From contig NZ_MSLS01000008.1 of NCBI RefSeq assembly GCF_001940785.1, positions 113,325 through 177,324 on the forward strand: a DNA stretch of 64,000 bases, read 5' to 3'. The notes under the pieces are model-generated. The model searched no databases. It was not told where the DNA came from and saw only the letters and a program-made list of their open reading frames with translations. The stretch is from Bacillus sp. MRMR6 (GTDB taxonomy: Bacteria; Bacillota; Bacilli; Bacillales; Cytobacillaceae). This document shows positions 1 to 9,388 of the stretch, piece after piece. Every line of letters starts with the position of its first letter. Position 1 is the stretch's first letter. The position numbers and the translations under genes were made by a program.

Positions 1-572
1 ATCTGCTTGGTACCTTAACTAGGCAAGAAATACGATCAGGATTTGCAGAGGTTATTAAACATGCGCTCATCCATGACCCTGAATTCTATCAATTGTTACG
101 AGCAAATCTAACGAACTTAGATTCGCTCCCTGCTCATGTTTTATTTAAGTCACTCACTGCCGGAATAAAAATTAAAAATGCATTTGTTTCCCAGGATGAA
201 AGAGAGTCTGGAATACGTGCATATTTAAATTTTGGGCATACATTGGGTCATGCGATTGAGGCTGAAATGGGCTACGGGAACATTACCCATGGGGAAGCGG
301 TTATGATTGGTATGGTCTATTCACTTAGTTTAAGTAATGATTTACTGGAGCTTTCATTTGATTTAAGTGATTTCATTTCCTGGGTTCAGCAGTTAGGGTA
401 TGTCACGACAATTCCATCAAATCTATCGCATGACCAATTACTGGAAAAAATGAAGCAGGATAAAAAATCAATAGGAGAGTCTATTCATTTTGTCCTGTTA
501 CAGCAAATTGGAACACCAATACTTCAGCAGCTAAATGATGATATCTTGTTAAGTAAGTTAAAAGAACTTTAA
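1..572 (+). CDS. aroB: 3-dehydroquinate synthase, 3' part (5' end outside window)
   Basis: The reading frame is open from base 3 at the left edge and ends at TAA 570-572, so only the C-terminal ~190 residues are present. The visible part has the AroB signature RSGFAEVIKHALIHD near the edge and the histidine segment GHTLGHAIE followed by HGEAVMIGM, which carry the zinc-binding histidines of the family. The enzyme converts DAHP to 3-dehydroquinate, the second step of the shikimate pathway, in the cytosol. The next gene, aroH, begins 12 bases downstream, so the two are surely co-transcribed. An internal ATG at 93 is not the start because the conserved family sequence continues upstream of it. 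Confidence 0.95.
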   Translation, partial: LLGTLTRQEIRSGFAEVIKHALIHDPEFYQLLRANLTNLDSLPAHVLFKSLTAGIKIKNAFVSQDERESGIRAYLNFGHTLGHAIEAEMGYGNITHGEAVMIGMVYSLSLSNDLLELSFDLSDFISWVQQLGYVTTIPSNLSHDQLLEKMKQDKKSIGESIHFVLLQQIGTPILQQLNDDILLSKLKEL

Positions 573-584
573 GGGGGAATTTTC

Positions 585-959
585 ATGCTAAGAGGGGTGA
601 GAGGAGCAACAACGGCGAGCAGTAATACGGAAGAAGCCATTATTTCTGCCACCGAAGAGCTTCTGTCAAAGTTGATTGAAGTAAATCAGGTTAACCCAGA
701 GTATGTTGCATCCGTTTTTATCTCAGCTACAGAAGATATTGACGCAGTATTTCCTGCGAAGGCTCTTCGAAACTTTCCAGGATGGAAGTTTGTACCAGTC
801 ATGTGTATGAGAGAACTTCCTATATCAGATTCCTTGCAAATGTGTATTAGGGTTATGATGCATGTGAATACAACTCAATCGCAAGAAGATGTCGTGCATG
901 TATATTTAGGTAATGCGGATGTTTTAAGACCTGATCTTGGTAAAAACTTGGAATCGTAA
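585..959 (+). CDS. aroH: chorismate mutase, AroH type
   Basis: A 124-residue protein, the usual length of the monofunctional trimeric AroH mutases of Bacillus (about 127). It rearranges chorismate to prephenate on the way to Phe and Tyr. Visible active-site features are the N-terminal RGVRGATT (Arg6 equals the substrate-binding Arg7 of B. subtilis), the VFPAKALR segment, CMRELP (Cys and Glu of the active site), RVMMHV and HVYLGNA with the conserved Tyr. A ribosome site AAGGGGGA lies just before the ATG. In B. subtilis aroH is followed by trpEDCFBA; here hisC follows after only 33 bases and no trp gene is present. Confidence 0.95.
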   Translation: MLRGVRGATTASSNTEEAIISATEELLSKLIEVNQVNPEYVASVFISATEDIDAVFPAKALRNFPGWKFVPVMCMRELPISDSLQMCIRVMMHVNTTQSQEDVVHVYLGNADVLRPDLGKNLES

Positions 960-992
960 TTCACATTATTAATATGGGCGAGGTAGAGAACA

Positions 993-2105
993 ATGAGATG
1001 GAAAAAACAGTTACTAACACTAACTCCATATCAACCTGGTAAATCAATAGAGTCAGTTAAGAAACAATATAATCTTGATAAAATTGTCAAGTTAGCATCA
1101 AATGAAAATCCATTTGGCTGTTCCACGAGGGTAACCGAAACACTTCTATCTAACCAGCCAGGTTTGGCTATATATCCTGACGGCTATACGACCAAATTAA
1201 GGGAAGGATTAGCGTCCTTTTTAAAGGTAGAGCAAGAAGAATTAATATTTGGCAACGGATCAGATGAAATTATCCAAATCATTTCAAGGGCTCTTCTAGA
1301 TCGTGATACGAATACAGTAATGGCTGCACCAACCTTTCCGCAATACAAGCATAATGCGGTAATTGAAGGGGCAGACATTAAGGAAGTGCCGCTTGTTAAT
1401 GGTGAACACGATTTGGAAAAAATGCTAGGAGCTGTAGACGAGAAAACCAATGTTGTTTGGGTATGCAGCCCCAATAACCCTACTGGTACATATATTTCTG
1501 AAAATAAATTAATATCGTTCCTAGAAAAAGTTCCTAAGCATGTACTGGTAGTTCTTGATGAAGCCTACTATGAGTACGTTGTGGCGGATGACTATTATGA
1601 TTCCATTTCGTTAACACGCACTTATTCCAACTTGATTGTTCTAAGGACCTTTTCGAAAATTTACGGCCTGGCTTCGCTAAGAGTCGGTTATGGAGTTGCA
1701 AATCCAGCCATTATACAGGCACTTGAACCTGCAAGAGAGCCTTTTAATGTAAATAGCTTTGCCCAAGTTGCCGCCCTGGCAGCTTTGGAGGACCAGGAAT
1801 TTGTCATATCCTGTAATGAGAAAAACAGACAAGGTTTAGCACAGTTCTATGATTTCTGCGCTGAAAACCAATTGAGCTATTATGAATCGCAAACCAATTT
1901 TATCTTAATAGATTTCAAGGTAGAGGGTAATAAAGTGTTTCAATATTTATTAGAAAAAGGTTATATCGTCCGTTCAGGTCAAGCCCTCGGGTTCCCTACA
2001 TCAGTAAGAATTACAGTTGGCTCAAGTGAAGAAAATCATGGAGTCCTGCAAGCACTGACTGAGTTTTTAGCAGAGGAAAGTAGTGTGGAACTCGCGGGGA
2101 AATAG
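993..2105 (+). CDS. hisC: histidinol-phosphate aminotransferase
   Basis: A 370-residue fold-type I PLP aminotransferase. The start is MRWKKQLLTLTPYQPGK, collinear with B. subtilis HisC. Seen in order: KLASNENPFG (residues 33-42), the cofactor-contacting SPNNPTG (159-165), LDEAYYEY (188-195), and TFSKIYGLASLR, where Lys222 is the expected PLP lysine; RSGQALGFPTSVRIT near the C-terminus binds the substrate carboxylate. In bacilli the same enzyme also serves Tyr and Phe transamination, which fits its position between aroH and tyrA. AGGTAGAG precedes the ATG. The tail of about 10 residues beyond the usual end is slightly longer than in B. subtilis. Confidence 0.95.
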   Translation: MRWKKQLLTLTPYQPGKSIESVKKQYNLDKIVKLASNENPFGCSTRVTETLLSNQPGLAIYPDGYTTKLREGLASFLKVEQEELIFGNGSDEIIQIISRALLDRDTNTVMAAPTFPQYKHNAVIEGADIKEVPLVNGEHDLEKMLGAVDEKTNVVWVCSPNNPTGTYISENKLISFLEKVPKHVLVVLDEAYYEYVVADDYYDSISLTRTYSNLIVLRTFSKIYGLASLRVGYGVANPAIIQALEPAREPFNVNSFAQVAALAALEDQEFVISCNEKNRQGLAQFYDFCAENQLSYYESQTNFILIDFKVEGNKVFQYLLEKGYIVRSGQALGFPTSVRITVGSSEENHGVLQALTEFLAEESSVELAGK

Positions 2106-2117
2106 GGGGAATATCAA

Positions 2118-3227
2118 TTGAAAGGCCGTGTTTTTGTCATTGGTTTAGGCTTAATTGGCGGCTCTCTGGCGCTTTGTATTAAAAAACAACATCGGGATGC
2201 AACGGTTGTTGGCTTTGATATTAATCGTGAACAGGCCAAACTAGGAAAGATGCTGGGTGTGATCGATGAGATTGCCGAGAGAATCGATGAGGGTGCAGTT
2301 CATGCCGATTTAATTATCATTGCTGCTCCAGTAATCGAGACAGAATCGATTATCCACCTTCTCTCTCAACTTCCGTTGCAACCTGAAGTAATTATCACGG
2401 ATACCGGGAGTACGAAAAAGAAAATTGTTGAAAATGCTTCCTGCCTAGAGAAAAAAGGATTCACCTTTATTGGTGGACACCCTATGGCAGGTTCTCACAA
2501 AAGTGGTGTATCAGCAGCAAAAGAATTTTTATTTGAAAACGCATTTTACTTATTAACACCAAACGAGAAGCTTGATCCTATGAAAGTGCAACTGCTGAAA
2601 GAATGGTTAAAGGGGACCAAGGCGAAGTTCTTGACTGTGTCACCAGAAAATCATGACTATTTAACAGGGATCGTCAGTCACTTCCCACATGTTATTGCTG
2701 CTTCAATCGTTCGTCAAACTGAGAAATTAGCAGAGGAAGAAGGGCTTATCCCAAGGTTGGCTGCAGGCGGCTTCCGGGACATTACAAGGATTGCCTCTAG
2801 CAGCCCGGAGATGTGGACAGATATTTTGCTTCATAACCGCGAGATATTAATTGACCTAATCACACAATGGCAAGGGGAAATGACTTGGGTTAAGGAACTC
2901 CTTGAACAGGAGAATAGCAGTGAGATACTCCGTTATTTTCACCAGGCAAAAGATTTCCGTGACGGGCTGCCAATCAGGGAAAAAGGTGCTATCCCTGCTT
3001 TTTATGATTTATATGTTGATGTGCCAGACTATCCTGGTGTCATTTCAGAAATAACTAGCTACTTAGCAAAGGAAAATATTAGTATCACGAATATCCGGAT
3101 CTTAGAAACTAGAGAAGATGAGATTTACGGGGTCCTTGTTATCAGCTTTCAAACAGATGAAGACCGGCAAAGAGCTGAAAGGTGTATCCACACCTATTCT
3201 AACTATGCTACTTCTATCGGATCTTAA
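2118..3227 (+). CDS. tyrA: prephenate dehydrogenase with C-terminal ACT domain
   Basis: A 369-residue enzyme (B. subtilis 371) that oxidises and decarboxylates prephenate to 4-hydroxyphenylpyruvate for tyrosine synthesis. The NAD-binding loop GLGLIGGS is at residues 9-16; the catalytic region [12 protein letters not shown] is near 118-129; [10 protein letters not shown] follows. From about residue 298 an ACT domain begins ([16 protein letters not shown]), the expected site of tyrosine feedback. The start is a TTG at 2118 preceded by AGGGGGA, 12 bases after hisC ends. The gene lies between hisC and the EPSP synthase gene as in B. subtilis. Confidence 0.95.
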   Translation: MKGRVFVIGLGLIGGSLALCIKKQHRDATVVGFDINREQAKLGKMLGVIDEIAERIDEGAVHADLIIIAAPVIETESIIHLLSQLPLQPEVIITDTGSTKKKIVENASCLEKKGFTFIGGHPMAGSHKSGVSAAKEFLFENAFYLLTPNEKLDPMKVQLLKEWLKGTKAKFLTVSPENHDYLTGIVSHFPHVIAASIVRQTEKLAEEEGLIPRLAAGGFRDITRIASSSPEMWTDILLHNREILIDLITQWQGEMTWVKELLEQENSSEILRYFHQAKDFRDGLPIREKGAIPAFYDLYVDVPDYPGVISEITSYLAKENISITNIRILETREDEIYGVLVISFQTDEDRQRAERCIHTYSNYATSIGS

Positions 3228-3252
3228 AAATGAACTGAATATAGGTGATGAA

Positions 3253-4542
3253 ATGGAGTCTATTAATTTGAGCCAGTCTTTAAGAGGCTTATTAGGTACG
3301 ATTGAAATACCGGGAGATAAATCGATTTCCCATCGCTCAGTTATGTTTGGGTCAATTGCACATGGTGTAACAAAGGTAAGCAATTTTTTACCTGGTGATG
3401 ATTGTTTAAGCACCATTTCCTGTTTTCGGAAACTTGGTGTGAAAATTGAAGAGAATGAAGAAGGACTAAGCATTTATGGGAATGGATTTGACGGTTTAAG
3501 AGAGCCTAATGACATTTTAGATGTCGGAAATTCTGGGACGACTATTCGGTTGTTAATGGGCATCTTAGCAGGCAGACCCTTCTATTCGACACTCATAGGT
3601 GATCACTCAATTGGTAAAAGACCGATGACAAGAGTTACCGGTCCTTTGAAAACAATGGGTGCACAAATAGACGGCAGACAAAATGGCGGTTTTACACCAC
3701 TGGGTATTCGAGGCGGATCCCTGAACGCAATCGATTATCAATTGCCTGTAGCGAGTGCCCAGGTTAAATCAGCCCTGATTCTAGCAAGTCTTCAAGCTGA
3801 GGGAGAATCGACAATTATTGAAGTAGCTGAAACGCGTGACCATACGGAAAGAATGATTAGGAAGTTTGGCGGTGAGGTCCTGTCTGATAATCGAGTCATT
3901 AAGGTTAAGGGTGGCCAAAAACTGTTAGCTGCTAACATTCATGTTCCTGGTGATATATCTTCAGCAGCCTTTTTCCTCGTGGCGGGTGCAATTGTTCCTA
4001 ATAGTGAAATAGTCTTAAAAAATGTTGGCTTGAACCCAACAAGGACAGGTATTCTTGAAGTTATGGAGAATATGGGGGCAAATATTGAAATTGCTCCTTA
4101 TCAAGACAACTCCTTCGAACCGACTGGAGATGTAACCATTAGAACTTCGGGGTTAAAAGGAACCATAATCGAGGGAGATTTAATTCCGAGATTAATTGAT
4201 GAAATCCCCATCATTGCTTTATTGGCTACACAAGCAAAAGGAAAAACAATTATCAAAGATGCTGCTGAACTTAAGGTCAAGGAAACAAATAGAATCGATA
4301 CAGTTGTTCAAGAATTAACTAAATTGGGAGCGGATATTGAGGCAACTGAAGATGGAATGATTATCAATGGCGGTCAGACCCTAACGGGGGGGAAAGTCTC
4401 TAGTCATGGAGATCATCGTATTGGGATGATGCTGGCAATCGCAGCCTTAATAGCAAACAGCGAGGTTGAACTTGAGAACCCAGAAGCAATTTCTGTTTCT
4501 TATCCCAATTTCTTTGCTCATCTGAATAGCCTTACAAAGTAA
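3253..4542 (+). CDS. aroE: 3-phosphoshikimate 1-carboxyvinyltransferase (EPSP synthase)
   Basis: Named aroE in Bacillus, aroA in enterics. A 429-residue protein joining phosphoenolpyruvate to shikimate 3-phosphate. Visible motifs are [14 protein letters not shown] close to the N-terminus, VGNSGTTIR (PEP/S3P-binding loop), [19 protein letters not shown] with the catalytic Asp, KVKETNRID and HGDHRIGMM near the C-terminus. The reading frame is open further upstream into tyrA, but the ATG at 3253 has an AGGTGA site at the right distance, gives the normal family length and avoids a 110-base overlap. A strong terminator overlaps its stop codon and closes the aromatic operon. Confidence 0.95.
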   Translation: MESINLSQSLRGLLGTIEIPGDKSISHRSVMFGSIAHGVTKVSNFLPGDDCLSTISCFRKLGVKIEENEEGLSIYGNGFDGLREPNDILDVGNSGTTIRLLMGILAGRPFYSTLIGDHSIGKRPMTRVTGPLKTMGAQIDGRQNGGFTPLGIRGGSLNAIDYQLPVASAQVKSALILASLQAEGESTIIEVAETRDHTERMIRKFGGEVLSDNRVIKVKGGQKLLAANIHVPGDISSAAFFLVAGAIVPNSEIVLKNVGLNPTRTGILEVMENMGANIEIAPYQDNSFEPTGDVTIRTSGLKGTIIEGDLIPRLIDEIPIIALLATQAKGKTIIKDAAELKVKETNRIDTVVQELTKLGADIEATEDGMIINGGQTLTGGKVSSHGDHRIGMMLAIAALIANSEVELENPEAISVSYPNFFAHLNSLTK

Positions 4543-4570
4543 AACTGCCGAAAATAGGCAGTTTTTTTTA
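4541..4570 (+). terminator. intrinsic terminator of the aromatic operon
   Basis: AAAACTGCC and GGCAGTTTT form a 9-bp stem around a 7-base loop, followed by eight T. It starts inside the stop codon region of the EPSP synthase gene. Confidence 0.85.
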
Positions 4571-4644
4571 GTGTTTTCACTGTCATAGTTTCTAAGAATA
4601 ATTCATAGCTTGTCTTAAGAAGGCTTGGAGAAAGGGGCGGCAGG

Positions 4645-5547
4645 ATGGATTATATAATTGAAAATGCAAATATCCTTATAGAAAAAACACTTAGCCAATA
4701 TTCAATATTAATTAAAGAGAACAAGATCGTATCCAAACAAGCTTCTTTTAACCGGTATCTTTTCATGAAAATGAATGCTGAAGCATTTGTCATGACCCCC
4801 ACTTTTGTACTTTTAGATTCTAAACTTCCCTTGAAGGCTACTTTTCCAGAATTAAGAAAATATATAATGGATCAGTTTTTACTAAAGGGTTGTACCACTT
4901 TATTAACCTACGCAAATATCTCCTACGAAAGTGAATTAAAAGAAAAAGTGAAAGAACTAAAAACGGCACTAATAAGCTGTCCAATTGATTTTATTATAGG
5001 TGTGAAAATTCCAGTAAGTGTTCTTACCTCTTCTTTTATAAGAAAATGTAAAAAAGAAAAGATTCCAGCCATTTTTTTAGAGTTCAATCATCCAGATGAA
5101 CTACAAAGAATTCCCTGGGGTTGGATTAGAGAAGCGATCTTTCCTTACAATAGTCCGCTGATACCAATAATTTCTAATCCAATAAAGAAGGAAGCAAAGA
5201 GTGTCATGTCGAAATGGAAAGAGACAATGGAAAAAAACAATATCCCGTCTTTATTTGAAGAGATTGAGGAGCATAGTCCTTTAGCTATTCCTATTTTGAA
5301 TAAAATTGGTCTTTATCCTCACAAAGCTAGTTTAATGAATGGTTCTGAATTGAGCTATAACTTATATATAAATACACTTGAGGTCAAGAATGTTGAAGTT
5401 AAGGATTTATTTCATTATCATGGTGATAGACTTGTAGTTACAGTCCATAAAGGTAAGGTAATTCGCGCAGGTAAAGAAGTATTATTTAAACCAGGATATG
5501 GAGAGTATGTTAAGGTGCGAACCCCATCTTATTTTTCTTTTATATGA
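4645..5547 (+). CDS. unrecognised 300-residue protein with a degenerate amidohydrolase look
   Basis: I do not recognise a named family. The two ends resemble metal-dependent amidohydrolases: MDYIIENANILI, with MTPTFVLLD at the place where such enzymes have the metal-binding HxH strand, KGCTTLLTYAN like their GxTT segment, and a C-terminal piece (VVTVHKGKVIRAGKEVLF) like the beta-sandwich tail of dihydroorotase or deacetylase relatives. The HxH motif and other expected metal ligands are absent, so catalysis of that type is unlikely. No signal peptide. GGAGAAAGGGG precedes the ATG. Its stop overlaps the upstream end of the ypiA frame, suggesting co-expression. The amidohydrolase relation is my inference from motif resemblance. 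Confidence 0.6.
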   Translation: MDYIIENANILIEKTLSQYSILIKENKIVSKQASFNRYLFMKMNAEAFVMTPTFVLLDSKLPLKATFPELRKYIMDQFLLKGCTTLLTYANISYESELKEKVKELKTALISCPIDFIIGVKIPVSVLTSSFIRKCKKEKIPAIFLEFNHPDELQRIPWGWIREAIFPYNSPLIPIISNPIKKEAKSVMSKWKETMEKNNIPSLFEEIEEHSPLAIPILNKIGLYPHKASLMNGSELSYNLYINTLEVKNVEVKDLFHYHGDRLVVTVHKGKVIRAGKEVLFKPGYGEYVKVRTPSYFSFI

Positions 5548-5573
5548 TTCCGTGGGAACGAGAGGATAAGGAT

Positions 5574-6839
5574 ATGAACAGAATAAACAAAATTATTACG
5601 ATGCTAGAAAACGGTCAACATAAAGAAGCAATAAATGAATATAATGTTGTATTAGCTAATGGCATGCCGGATGAAAAGTTCCTCCTAGCTGAAGAGTTGT
5701 CACAGTTTGGGTTTTTGTCTGAAGCAAGGGCACTAGTTGAAAATTTACTAGAGGTATACCCTGAAGAAGGTGAACTCCTAGTCCTATTAGGTGAAATTCT
5801 TGTTGATTCTGGTGAAGAGGAACAAGCCATTCTTGAACTAGAAAAAATTTCCGAACATGACCCCAGCTTTGGACAATCTTTATTATTGTTAGCAGATCTA
5901 TATCAAATTCAAGGGCTGTATGAAGTGTGTGAACAAAAGCTGCTAAAAGCTAAGGGTTTATTGCCTAGTGAAATTATTATCGATTTCGCTTTGGGTGAGC
6001 TGTATAGTGATCAGGGGGAAGTCCCTAAGGCCATTAAGGCATACGAGGTGGTTTTAACAGAGCAGCATGAAATTGCTGGAGTCAACATACACCAACGCAT
6101 GGCCGCTTTATTAAGTGCATCTGGTTCATTTGAAGAAGCTTTAGTATATTATGATAAGGCACTTGTTGAAAAGCTAGAGATTAATACTCTCTTTGGTTAT
6201 GCATTTACCGCACTCCAGGCAGGTTATAATCGTACAGCCATTCAAAAGTTTGAGGAGTTAAAAGAGCTTGATCCAGAGTATCATTCTCTATATCTTTATT
6301 TAGCAAAATCCTACGAGCGTGAAGAAGAACTTGAAAAAAGTTTGAAGGTTATTCAAGAGGGGATTAGGCAGGATGAATTTAATAAAGAATTGTTTTATTT
6401 CGGCGGAAAGATTGCGATAAAATTAGCACAACCTGAACAGTCCGAACAGTATTTCCGCGAGGCTCTAGCGTTAGATCCAGGATACACAGAAGCAGCTTTA
6501 ACTCTTAATAAAGTTTTTTTTCAGCAGGAGCGATACGAAGCTATCATTGATTTAATCTCACAAATGGACTTTATAGAGGAGGAAGAACCACAGCTGCAAT
6601 GGGACGCAGCCCTCGCCTATAATAAATTAGAAGATTATTCACATGCATTAGACAAATATGAAAGTGCATATAGTTTCTTTAAAGATAATGAAGCGTTCCT
6701 AATTGATTATGGATATTTTTTAATTGAAGAAGGAAAAAACGACCGTGCTGCCGAAGTTTTTAAACAGCTGCAAAAAAATGACCCAACTAATGAAGAGTAT
6801 TTAGATGTAATCGAACGACTTACAAGTACAGAAGCATAA
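5574..6839 (+). CDS. ypiA: tetratricopeptide-repeat protein YpiA
   Basis: About 421 residues made almost wholly of TPR-like helix pairs (repeated patterns such as A...LY...G....A......AL..DP), e.g. [34 protein letters not shown] and [13 protein letters not shown]. Length and position (directly before ypiB) match YpiA of Bacillus. It is cytosolic and presumably an assembly scaffold; its partner is not established by the sequence. I prefer the ATG at 5574, which has AGAGGA/AAGGA upstream; an in-frame ATG at 5544 overlaps the previous stop but has no ribosome site. Confidence 0.85.
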   Translation: MNRINKIITMLENGQHKEAINEYNVVLANGMPDEKFLLAEELSQFGFLSEARALVENLLEVYPEEGELLVLLGEILVDSGEEEQAILELEKISEHDPSFGQSLLLLADLYQIQGLYEVCEQKLLKAKGLLPSEIIIDFALGELYSDQGEVPKAIKAYEVVLTEQHEIAGVNIHQRMAALLSASGSFEEALVYYDKALVEKLEINTLFGYAFTALQAGYNRTAIQKFEELKELDPEYHSLYLYLAKSYEREEELEKSLKVIQEGIRQDEFNKELFYFGGKIAIKLAQPEQSEQYFREALALDPGYTEAALTLNKVFFQQERYEAIIDLISQMDFIEEEEPQLQWDAALAYNKLEDYSHALDKYESAYSFFKDNEAFLIDYGYFLIEEGKNDRAAEVFKQLQKNDPTNEEYLDVIERLTSTEA

Positions 6840-6874
6840 TAAAAAAGCTGAATTCGCAGAGGAGGGAAACTATC

Positions 6875-7441
6875 ATGGCAACCCCTGTATCTGTCAACGA
6901 GAAGAAGGACTTTATTCGCTGGTTTCTAAATCATTATCAATTAAAAAGAAGAGAATGTGTTTGGATCCTAAATTATTTAATGAGTCATGATCAATTAATG
7001 GAAAAGGTTCATTTTGTTGAGCAAGCACAGTACTGTCCCCGCGGACTGATTATGTCTACTCATTGCGTTGATAAAGTACCATTTCGCTTTTATAAGGAAA
7101 ATGTGATGACGACAGATGCTGAAAAATCCTTTCATGATATTCGGTTGAATCGAGATGAAGATATCTTTATCCAACTGAATTTTCATGCATCCAATCAAGC
7201 ACATCAGTATGCGGCTGTTTTAGAAGAAAATCCTTTTGTACCTAAACACCTTCAAGTTAATGAAAAAGATGGTTTAGTAGCAGATCAATTCTTACAAAAA
7301 AGCATTGAGCGTTTTCAACGGGAAAAGCTGCTAGCCATGATCGACGAGGCGCTTGATAAACAGGACAAAAATGCTTTTCGCGCATTAACAGAAAAACTAA
7401 ACAAACTAAACATACTGGAACAAAACGGAAGCTTGCGCTAG
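6875..7441 (+). CDS. ypiB: YpiB family protein with C-terminal IDEAL domain
   Basis: A 188-residue protein of the UPF0302/YpiB family. The N-terminal ~130 residues ([20 protein letters not shown], then [13 protein letters not shown]) form the family core; residues ~150-178 ([20 protein letters not shown]) match the IDEAL motif, a short helical segment named for that residue run and shared by several small Bacillus proteins. The biochemical role is unknown. AGAGGAGGGAAAC gives a strong ribosome site 36 bases after ypiA, so the two share a message. A terminator overlaps its stop codon, which separates it from ypiF. Confidence 0.9.
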   Translation: MATPVSVNEKKDFIRWFLNHYQLKRRECVWILNYLMSHDQLMEKVHFVEQAQYCPRGLIMSTHCVDKVPFRFYKENVMTTDAEKSFHDIRLNRDEDIFIQLNFHASNQAHQYAAVLEENPFVPKHLQVNEKDGLVADQFLQKSIERFQREKLLAMIDEALDKQDKNAFRALTEKLNKLNILEQNGSLR

Positions 7442-7459
7442 CAGGCTTCATTTTTTTTG
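7428..7459 (+). terminator. intrinsic terminator after ypiB
   Basis: GAAGCTTG pairs with CAGGCTTC (8 bp with one G-T) around a 6-base loop, followed by a run of T at 7451-7458. The hairpin includes the ypiB stop codon. Confidence 0.75.
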
Positions 7460-7479
7460 TTGAAATCTAGTGTTATCTT

Positions 7480-7507
7480 TTGAACCCTTGAAAGAAAATG
7501 ATATGAT
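7480..7507 (+). promoter_or_regulatory. sigma-A-like promoter for ypiF-qcrABC
   Basis: TTGAAC (7480-7485) and TATGAT (7502-7507) with a 16-base spacer lie just after the ypiB terminator and 34 bases before the ypiF ATG. Prediction from sequence only. Confidence 0.5.
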
Positions 7508-7540
7508 AGAGGTAGTATTTGCAAAAGGGTTGGTGTTTAG

Positions 7541-8005
7541 ATGAAATGGTTACCTAAAGAAATAGAAACATACTTAACGGCAAAAGAGTATGTCGATACG
7601 GCTGTGCTACCTTTACAGCCAGTTTCATTCGGAGCAGATATGAAACAGTCTGCATCAAGCACAGAATTTATTAACTTATTGACCAGCTACCTTGAAAGAC
7701 AATTCACAGGCAGACTTTTATTAATTCCTTCTTTTACATACTTAAAGAGTGAAAAAGGTGAAGAGGTTTTACATGAGCTGAAGAAATGGGAAGCCGATAT
7801 AGTAAAAAGTGAATTTAAACACATTTTTTATATTACTTCTGACAGTGACTGGAAATTATATGAAAATGAGTTATCAGGTACGGTAATATGGCTTCCTTCA
7901 TTACCTTTAGAGCATTTAAATGATTCCCAAAAAATATCAATGGTTGAAAGCCAAGTGAACCAGCTGTTAGGACTTTTTACTCGGAAATGGCATGAAAATT
8001 TATAA
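7541..8005 (+). CDS. ypiF: YpiF family protein (DUF2487)
   Basis: A 154-residue cytosolic protein that begins MKWLPKEIETYLTAKEYVDTAVLPL, the hallmark start of the YpiF/DUF2487 family. Function is unknown; in B. subtilis it precedes the qcr operon, as here. AAAGGGTTGGTG upstream of the ATG is the likely ribosome site. No membrane segment and no known catalytic motif are visible. The message may continue into qcrA, but a second promoter lies in the 140 bases between them. Confidence 0.85.
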   Translation: MKWLPKEIETYLTAKEYVDTAVLPLQPVSFGADMKQSASSTEFINLLTSYLERQFTGRLLLIPSFTYLKSEKGEEVLHELKKWEADIVKSEFKHIFYITSDSDWKLYENELSGTVIWLPSLPLEHLNDSQKISMVESQVNQLLGLFTRKWHENL

Positions 8006-8043
8006 TTCTTTTTATATTAACATGTTTTTAAAATAGTATGATA

Positions 8044-8072
8044 TTGACCTTGGTTAAAGATTGATATATCAT
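8044..8072 (+). promoter_or_regulatory. sigma-A-like promoter for qcrABC
   Basis: TTGACC (8044-8049), a 17-base spacer and TATCAT (8067-8072), about 75 bases ahead of the qcrA ATG in an otherwise AT-rich gap. Confidence 0.5.
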
Positions 8073-8145
8073 GATTATGTCCTAGTTTTATATGTGTTTA
8101 ATTTATGTCCGATGGACTTAACTTGTGAATAGAGGGGGGATAAAC

Positions 8146-8652
8146 ATGAGTAAGCATCGAGTATCAAGACGACAATTTTTAAGCTACACATTAACAGGTG
8201 TAGGGGGGTTCATGGCGGCTGGAATGTTAATGCCAATGGTTCGCTTTGCGATTGACCCTGTCTTAAAGGCAGATGAAGGCGGAGATTATATTGCTACACC
8301 ATTAAAAGTAGCTGACATTAACGAAGTTCCACAGCGTGTTGACTTTACGTTTGAACAAAAGGATGCATGGTATGTTTCAGATGTAACTGAAACTGCTTGG
8401 GTTTACAGGGATGAGCAAGATAATATCGTTGCACTTTCACCAGTATGTAAACACCTTGGTTGTACAGTAGCATGGGGTACTGACAAAGAACATCCTGAGG
8501 AATTCTTCTGTCCTTGTCACTATGGACGCTATACGAAGGATGGAATGAATGTAAAAGGTACACCACCAATTGCACCACTGGATGTATATCCATTTACAGA
8601 AAAAGACGGTTATCTTTATTTAGGAAAAGCTGAACCGCGGAAGGGGGCGTAA
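8146..8652 (+). CDS. qcrA: menaquinol:cytochrome c reductase, Rieske Fe-S subunit
   Basis: A 168-residue membrane-anchored protein. SRRQFLSYTLTGVGGFMAAGM (residues 7-27) resembles a twin-arginine-like leader that stays as the anchor. The two Rieske boxes are CKHLGC (Cys101, His103, Cys106) and CPCH (Cys122, Cys124, His125), holding the [2Fe-2S] cluster. It passes electrons from menaquinol through the b6 subunit to cytochrome c in the cell membrane. The ATG at 8146 follows AGAGGGGGGA by 5 bases and matches the family length; a GTG at 8125 is in frame but lacks a site. qcrB starts 3 bases after its stop. Confidence 0.95.
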   Translation: MSKHRVSRRQFLSYTLTGVGGFMAAGMLMPMVRFAIDPVLKADEGGDYIATPLKVADINEVPQRVDFTFEQKDAWYVSDVTETAWVYRDEQDNIVALSPVCKHLGCTVAWGTDKEHPEEFFCPCHYGRYTKDGMNVKGTPPIAPLDVYPFTEKDGYLYLGKAEPRKGA

Positions 8653-8655
8653 TCA

Positions 8656-9330
8656 TTGTTAAACAAAATTTACGATTGGGTAGATGAACGTTTAGATATT
8701 ACGCCTTTGTGGCGCGATATCGCAGACCATGAAGTACCTGAGCATGTTAATCCAGCGCATCATTTTTCTGCGTTTGTATACTGCTTTGGGGGTCTGACGT
8801 TCTTTGTAACGGTTATTCAAATTTTATCTGGTATGTTCCTAACGATGTATTATGTGCCAGATATCAAAAACGCATGGGAATCGGTATTTTATCTTCAGAA
8901 CGAAGTTGCATTTGGACAAATTGTTCGTGGAATGCATCACTGGGGTGCTAGTTTAGTTATTGTAATGATGTTTTTACATACATTACGCGTTTTCTTCCAA
9001 GGTGCTTACAAAAAACCTCGTGAACTAAACTGGGTTGTTGGGGTACTTATTTTCTTCGTAATGCTAGCTTTAGGTTTGACAGGCTACCTATTACCTTGGG
9101 ACATGAAAGCGCTATTCGCTACAAAGGTAACACTGCAAATTATTGAGGCAACACCGTTCATTGGAACCCAGTTAAAGACATTATTGTCGGGCCATGAAAC
9201 AATTGTTGGTGCACAAACACTTACTCGCTTCTTTGCGATTCACGTGTTCTTCCTACCTGCAGCATTACTTGGTTTAATGGGAGCTCACTTCATAATGATT
9301 CGTAAACAGGGTATTTCTGGACCACTATAA
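8656..9330 (+). CDS. qcrB: menaquinol:cytochrome c reductase, cytochrome b6 subunit
   Basis: A 224-residue b6-type subunit of the Bacillus bc complex. Four membrane helices are visible (FSAFVYCFGGLTFFVTVIQI; GASLVIVMMFLHTLRVFF; VGVLIFFVMLALGLTGYLLPW; FFAIHVFFLPAALLGLMGAHF) with paired haem histidines in MHHWGASL..FLHTLRVF and FAIHVFFLP..GAHF. Start is TTG at 8656 with GGGGGCG just upstream. The b6/IV split, rather than a full cytochrome b, is the rule in Bacillus. Confidence 0.95.
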   Translation: MLNKIYDWVDERLDITPLWRDIADHEVPEHVNPAHHFSAFVYCFGGLTFFVTVIQILSGMFLTMYYVPDIKNAWESVFYLQNEVAFGQIVRGMHHWGASLVIVMMFLHTLRVFFQGAYKKPRELNWVVGVLIFFVMLALGLTGYLLPWDMKALFATKVTLQIIEATPFIGTQLKTLLSGHETIVGAQTLTRFFAIHVFFLPAALLGLMGAHFIMIRKQGISGPL

Positions 9331-9388
9331 AATTAACTCTAATTAAAAGTAGTTTCTTATTTTACGAATAAAGGAGGGGGATTGCTCG

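Noticed and set aside
3118-3252. Upstream start for the EPSP synthase gene
   Set aside because: It would overlap tyrA by 110 bases and add 45 residues not found in the family; ATG 3253 has a proper ribosome site.
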